From: Trileptium ribeirensis
Taxonomy: Eukaryota > Nematoda > Enoplea > Enoplida > Thoracostomopsidae
DNA length: 64,000 bases
Assembly: GCA_030248225.1 (NCBI GenBank)
Contig: JASANE010024786.1
Span: 45,540 to 109,539, forward strand
Direction: 5' to 3'
A model generated the notes under the pieces. It was given only the letters and a program-made list of their open reading frames with translations, had not been told where the DNA came from and made no database searches. Position numbers and translations under genes: made by a program. Numbering within the stretch: the first letter of the stretch is position 1; each line of letters begins with the position of its first letter. Shown here piece by piece: positions 59,471 through 64,000 of this stretch.

Positions 59471-59854
59471 ATCAGCTTCAATGTAACACTTAGGATATTT
59501 AGCACGGCTAAAGTTTATAAACTTCTACGACTCAGATTACTTGATAAGTACATAGTGTAGTTTTGCTGTGGCTTTTGGCTCTCGCGGTCCAAGCCAGGAT
59601 CGACTTCTTATATGAACCCGAGCTCTGTTCCCGGCTAGTTTAGGTAGACACGGGCGGATATATCCAGCCTTAGCTATTCTCTGAAGGGAAATCAATGTTT
59701 TACGTTTACATCATATCTGGCTTCGCAACACGAGATTTTTGAGATAGCCGCTTTAGTAGAGAGAAAAATATGAGCTACCGCATCAGAAATGCGTATAGAC
59801 TTCAGACACTCTGCGCAGGTGAGCTGTTAAAGGCAGAGTTCAGTGTGCACCGTG

Positions 59855-60251
59855 TCGGTAAATTTCAAAAAACGGAGATTCAAGTTCAGGCCAAGTCCAT
59901 GTTGGCGAATGTATCATGAGGTGGGTCAATGCTAGCAGGTTCCGTTGAGAAAACCAGGCAACGCACAAATAGCACATGCTGAACATTGCTAGTTACTCGG
60001 CAATGAAATCCTTCGAAGAGGCGTCATGAGCTGATACACCAAATTTACTTGACTCAACGCAAGAGGCTATTAAATTATCTCTTTCCTGTACGCGGAATAT
60101 TTAGGGGTGCAAGCTTCACATGCACTTTTTCTTGGATGATAAAAGGTACGCCGCCTTCATTTATTTGTAGTGACTTCCAGTTACGTTCGACCTGTTCAAA
60201 AAATAACTCCAAGTGAATCCTGCTGTTAATAACGGTCACTTATGATTCATT
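59855..60251. other. Unique spacer of the giant inverted repeat
   Basis: About 395 bp not shared between arms. No gene or element was recognised. It would form the loop if the arms paired. Confidence 0.8.
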
Positions 60252-60631
60252 CACGGTGCACACTGAACTCTGCCTTTAACAGCTCACCTGCGCAGAGTGT
60301 CTGAAGTCTATACGCATTTCTGATGCGGTAGCTCATATTTTTCTCTCTACTAAAGCGGCTATCTCAAAAATCTCGTGTTGCGAAGCCAGATATGATGTAA
60401 ACGTAAAACATTGATTTCCCTTCAGAGAATAGCTAAGGCTGGATATATCCGCCCGTGTCTACCTAAACTAGCCGGGAACAGAGCTCGGGTTCATATAAGA
60501 AGTCGATCCTGGCTTGGACCGCGAGAGCCAAAAGCCACAGCAAAACTACACTATGTACTTATCAAGTAATCTGAGTCGTAGAAGTTTATAAACTTTAGCC
60601 GTGCTAAATATCCTAAGTGTTACATTGAAGC

Positions 60632-61124
60632 TGATGCGTGAGTAAACTTAAAGTGACGCCGCCAACCATCCTATTTTGTCATTACTGATATCGAATCGTA
60701 AACCTTTGTTACGGACAAAAAGGCTTAATTTTATTCGGTTTTTTACTAACCGAAAATTGGCAAAATAAAATTCAAGTGCTAGCAATTAGACCTTGTATCC
60801 GAACAGAATTTCGGCGATTTCAGTTTACAGAAATTCTGTTCCCTAATGTATTATCATTTGAATTTGTATTATACAGTGTTGGCGAACAAATTTAATGCCA
60901 AAGTGACGTCAAAATCAAATCGACAAATTTTCGTTCTTAAAAATTTGGGTAATTTTACTTGAATATTCGCGAACACAAAATGGTTAGATTGCAATTGCGA
61001 GCGCTGTGTTCGCAAACACTTTTACGCCGGACTTTAATTGACCAAAACGCGTTCCGTAACAAATTTTATGCAAAAATACAAAATAGCATGGTTGGCGGGG
61101 TCACCGTAAATTTACTCACGCATT
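60632..61124. mobile_element. ~490-bp MITE in the right arm
   Basis: Same element as 58993-59470, at the mirrored position. Ends are GATGCGTGAGTAAACTTAAA with GACGCCGCCAACCATCCTAT inside, and the inverted partner CATGGTTGGCGGGGTCACCG ... TTTACTCACGCATT. It differs from the left copy more than flanking arm sequence does. Confidence 0.7.
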
Positions 61125-61126
61125 AC

Positions 61127-61439
61127 GGTAGACAGTAGGTGTCTGGTGCTGAATCCCGCGGGCGAGCCAAGCATTACGAGCCAGATCCTCGCTTAGCGCC
61201 ATTCGTGCTTCATGTAGTAGTGGCATTACATAACTGTCACCATTCCGCTTATAGGGTAGGGAAAAGTCAAGAAAGTTTATATTAGATTGACTGGAATGAT
61301 TACTAATTGTCATTATTAATATTGACTTGTAACTTTTCTCTAGTGTCTCATTGTCGATAATTGTGTAATTTGCCTTGTCATAGCACTGAATTTTAGTCCA
61401 GTTACAGATAACAATGCATTTTGATTTGCACAAGCCCAG
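61127..61439 (-). CDS. Cys-containing unknown frame, right-arm copy
   Basis: Reverse-strand partner of 58677-58989, with the same residues from CKSKCIVICNW to QHQTPTVY. Reading through, this copy meets TGA right after YRNA, inside the MITE edge, whereas the left copy reads on to LNLK. This supports the GTAATG splice site as the true end in both. Confidence 0.4.
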
Positions 61440-62958
61440 CTGTTACAATTGCCTGTGAGTAATAATGTCGTATAATTTGCTGTCATTTATATATCAAAAC
61501 AAACAATACATTGCAACAGTTATATTAACGGGCCCACAGTGAAGCAATTCGTTATAGCATTACAGATCTTATTTCTATCAACGTCCTTCTCATATTCGTT
61601 AATTCTTTAGTTTAAACATGTCAAAGGATAATCGAACTGGTGAGTTTAATCTGTTGCGCCGCTGTAAAGTATACGCAGTCTTTATTGTAGCAAACTGGAT
61701 TGCAGAGTATGTAGAACGCTCATATCAGCAGAATTTCACAAAAAAAACTATAAACCGTTATTTTCTTACTTAAAAATATAACAGTACAGCTTTTAAATGA
61801 AGCGAATAATAATAAAAATGTGTTGCCTTGACGAAAATCCGCTCAGTTTGTTGTGTAGCTTGTTAACATCATAGATGTATATACATCTTAATTTACATAT
61901 TGACAATAATTGTAGATTGATATACATTTAGTAGCGATTGCATAGTGGTGCCGATTGCCGAAAAATAGATGAAAACAATTTAACTCTCCAAGACCAGTTT
62001 AAGGTAAACACCATGTTATTAATTTTATGTACTTCAATATGTGTTTTTAAGTTTACTCGTACATTTGGCTTTAGCACAGAACTTTTTACCAATGACAACA
62101 GTCTCTCGTACAACGAATACAATTTATACTTGAAAATATGTTTGCAGCTTTCGGTCCAAAATGGGAAATTTTACAATGTGCGTTTGGTAAATGGATCTTG
62201 ATTAAATGAAATGTGTGTCAGACACCTGGGCCCATAGCGGCAGGAGGACTTAGATCCGCCCCTTTCTCGTGCAATCCCAAAAGTCAAACTTCGTCTACTC
62301 TTCCGAAAGTGCACGCAAACCATGCTTTTTTATGTAGGAATAAGTTTTAAAATTTTTGGAATGCCTAGTATTTCCTAAGTACGTTTTCCAAATGGCTTAT
62401 ATGTATATTTTTATCTTTAATCTACCCCAGATTTGAAATCATTCTCGGATACCTGAGCTCAGCTATAGGCTTGTGTAAGATCTAAATTTTATAATATTTT
62501 TATCTGCATTTCTTGGTTCGGTCTTTGCATGTTAGTATTTGGTTTTGGCTGAACACCGCAACGTACCCCTGACTCGTTACCCTCTGATAACTGCTACCAC
62601 ACTTTGACCCCTGATATACATTTTTCATCTTTAACTTGCAAGATATTTAAAGCAAATTCAAAAACTGCGAGTTAGAATGTAATTCGAGTTCGAGATCTTT
62701 CTCGTTATATCAATAGAAATCTGTCTTTGTGTAATTTGCTAGCCATTATCTAACTGGCGTTGGTGTTGGCTGAGTTTACTTATTTCTAAATTTCTGCTAA
62801 AACTGACTCTAAGACTCATTTACTGAGCAGGTGCAGTATTGGCTCATTTGAGTCAAATTTAGATCAATATTTTTAGACTGTTTCTGGAACATAGTTTACT
62901 AAATACTGTTCGTACGATTTCGTCGTGAAAATCAAAAATATTTAATATTTGTTTGCAT

Positions 62959-63293
62959 TCAGTCGCTACGAGCAGTCCTGTGCAGTGCTGTTCCGTCTTC
63001 CACTGCAGATGTTAGCGATGGTGGTACAATATATTTTTGTGGTTCACCGCCCTTGTATGAATCTTCAACTTCATTTCCAAATTTGTCACGTTTATCAACT
63101 TTGAACAAATTTCTGCCGTCGAGCTCAATTTTGTCAACCGGCTCGGTGCTTTCCCACCATTTGTACGCATGTGGCGTTGCCCGTTCCAGGATACTTAGCA
63201 TTGTGTCTGTCGTTGCAGCGAGGTCGTACTGCGGATTCCATTTCCAGTCGTTGCGAGCGTTTGAGTCGTCCAACGATTCAGGCCACGTGTCAG
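62959..63293 (-). CDS. TDH: L-threonine 3-dehydrogenase-like last exon, right-arm copy
   Basis: Reverse-strand partner of 56845-57179 with the same predicted protein, including the TWPESLDDSNARNDW signature and the C-terminal extension to TARSD. It is transcribed toward the spacer, so the two copies converge. Upstream exons, if any, would lie beyond the window end. Confidence 0.6.
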
Positions 63294-64000
63294 CTGAATT
63301 TATGCTAAAGTTTGCATGCAATGTCTTGTGAGGCTAGCTGAGACTGCGAAGGATTACAAGTGCCGCAGGTACGCGGGTAGAGGTTACCCCTAAGGGTCGG
63401 ATCTTCCCATCTCTGTGGCGCAGCATTCTCAACACCGCCCGCCCGCGTGCGCCTAAGTCGCGCAGAAAACTTTAGCAAAAATTGAGGAAAATTTTCGCAA
63501 CAATTGGGAGAAAATTGACATAAAGTAAGGAAAACTGTAGCAAAATTGGTGAAGATTATGAGTTGCTAACGATTTCAAAACTCCAGCTCCTGGTGTATAT
63601 CCCTCCGTGCAAGAATCTTCTACCATGCTAAACCATAATAATTAGGTATTATAGGTATCTGCCAACTGTATTTAGACTAGATTTTGACTGCTGCTCGTGG
63701 TGTTACGGCATTGCACATGAGAATATGATGAGTTTCTGTTCCGTGTGAACCATTGAGTTTTCTAACACTAGTGGGTGCATATAGCACGGCATATGTAGGC
63801 ATTGATAAATTTTGGATTTTATCAGCAATTGTGCTGTATATATATGTGCACAGATATAAAGTATGTTCAGTTTTCAGATTGAAAACTAGTATCTCGTAGG
63901 AGTGTTTTTTCTGGGAAAATAAATTTTTAAAAAAATTTCGACATGTGAAAAAATCTGCAACCTCTAAAGCACCTACAATGCCTTGCAGCGCACCCCTTCC

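Larger units (their letters stand above)
56139..64000. repeat. Giant inverted repeat, arms at least 3.7 kb
   Basis: Left arm 56139-59854 and right arm 60252-64000 are reverse complements, around a unique ~395-bp spacer (59855-60251). Paired positions sum to about 120106 at the inner edge and 120139 at the window end, the drift showing small indels. The right arm is still matching at base 64000, so the outer boundary is unknown. It contains two protein-coding frames and a MITE in each arm. No transposon termini mark it, so a segmental inverted duplication is as likely as a mobile element. An assembly artefact is unlikely because the arms differ in patches. Confidence 0.93.

Overview
This is animal (invertebrate) nuclear DNA. 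Coding sequence comes in short exons with matching intron phases, split by long A/T-rich introns, and much of the window is transposon sequence. Intron ends fit GT...AG with T-rich acceptors. No prokaryotic gene organisation, CRISPR array or convincing tRNA/rRNA gene is visible. The lineage cannot be fixed; four TTAGGC units near 40.47 kb are only a weak hint.

0-24 kb, plus strand: a gene for a Dlg5-type MAGUK scaffold protein. Exons at 277-410, 2675-2774, 3366-3435, 4791-4894, 9408-9678, (11322-11360), 11541-12019 and 14947-15035 join with consistent phases and encode two PDZ domains and a Ser/His/Gln-rich linker. Less certain exons at 23307-23383 and 24039-24127 look like the second half of a third PDZ domain. 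Further exon candidates lie at 29.93, 31.48, 51.03 and 51.27 kb. The introns carry a 2.9-kb foldback-like element built on a minisatellite (5750-8655), a hAT relic (9772-10834), several small MITEs, a truncated histone H3 copy on the minus strand between two ~50-bp direct repeats (12.3-12.8 kb), and the 3' end of a LINE on the minus strand (about 21.25-21.70 kb).

31.5-45.6 kb: a long composite element. Two direct repeats of about 5.25 and 5.09 kb flank a 3.77-kb centre. The centre holds a Pro/Glu-rich Gag-position reading frame, then a degraded NADAR (YbiA-like) domain followed in the same frame by an SGNH-hydrolase-like domain. No reverse transcriptase, integrase or protease was recognised. 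It reads as a non-autonomous LTR-type element with unusually large terminal repeats and unusual cargo, and is the most interesting object here. A diverged inverted relic of the same repeat lies at about 47.97-48.93 kb.

45.6-56 kb: mostly unassigned sequence, two candidate exons at 51 kb, a second foldback-like element (52.86-54.97 kb) and a 193-bp MITE whose ends match the 5.75-kb foldback element.

56.1-64.0 kb: a very large inverted repeat, arms of at least 3.7 kb around a ~395-bp spacer, cut by the window end. Each arm carries the same last exon of an L-threonine 3-dehydrogenase-like gene, the same ~105-residue Cys-containing frame and the same ~480-bp MITE. The two protein frames are identical between arms while nearby non-coding sequence has diverged in patches.
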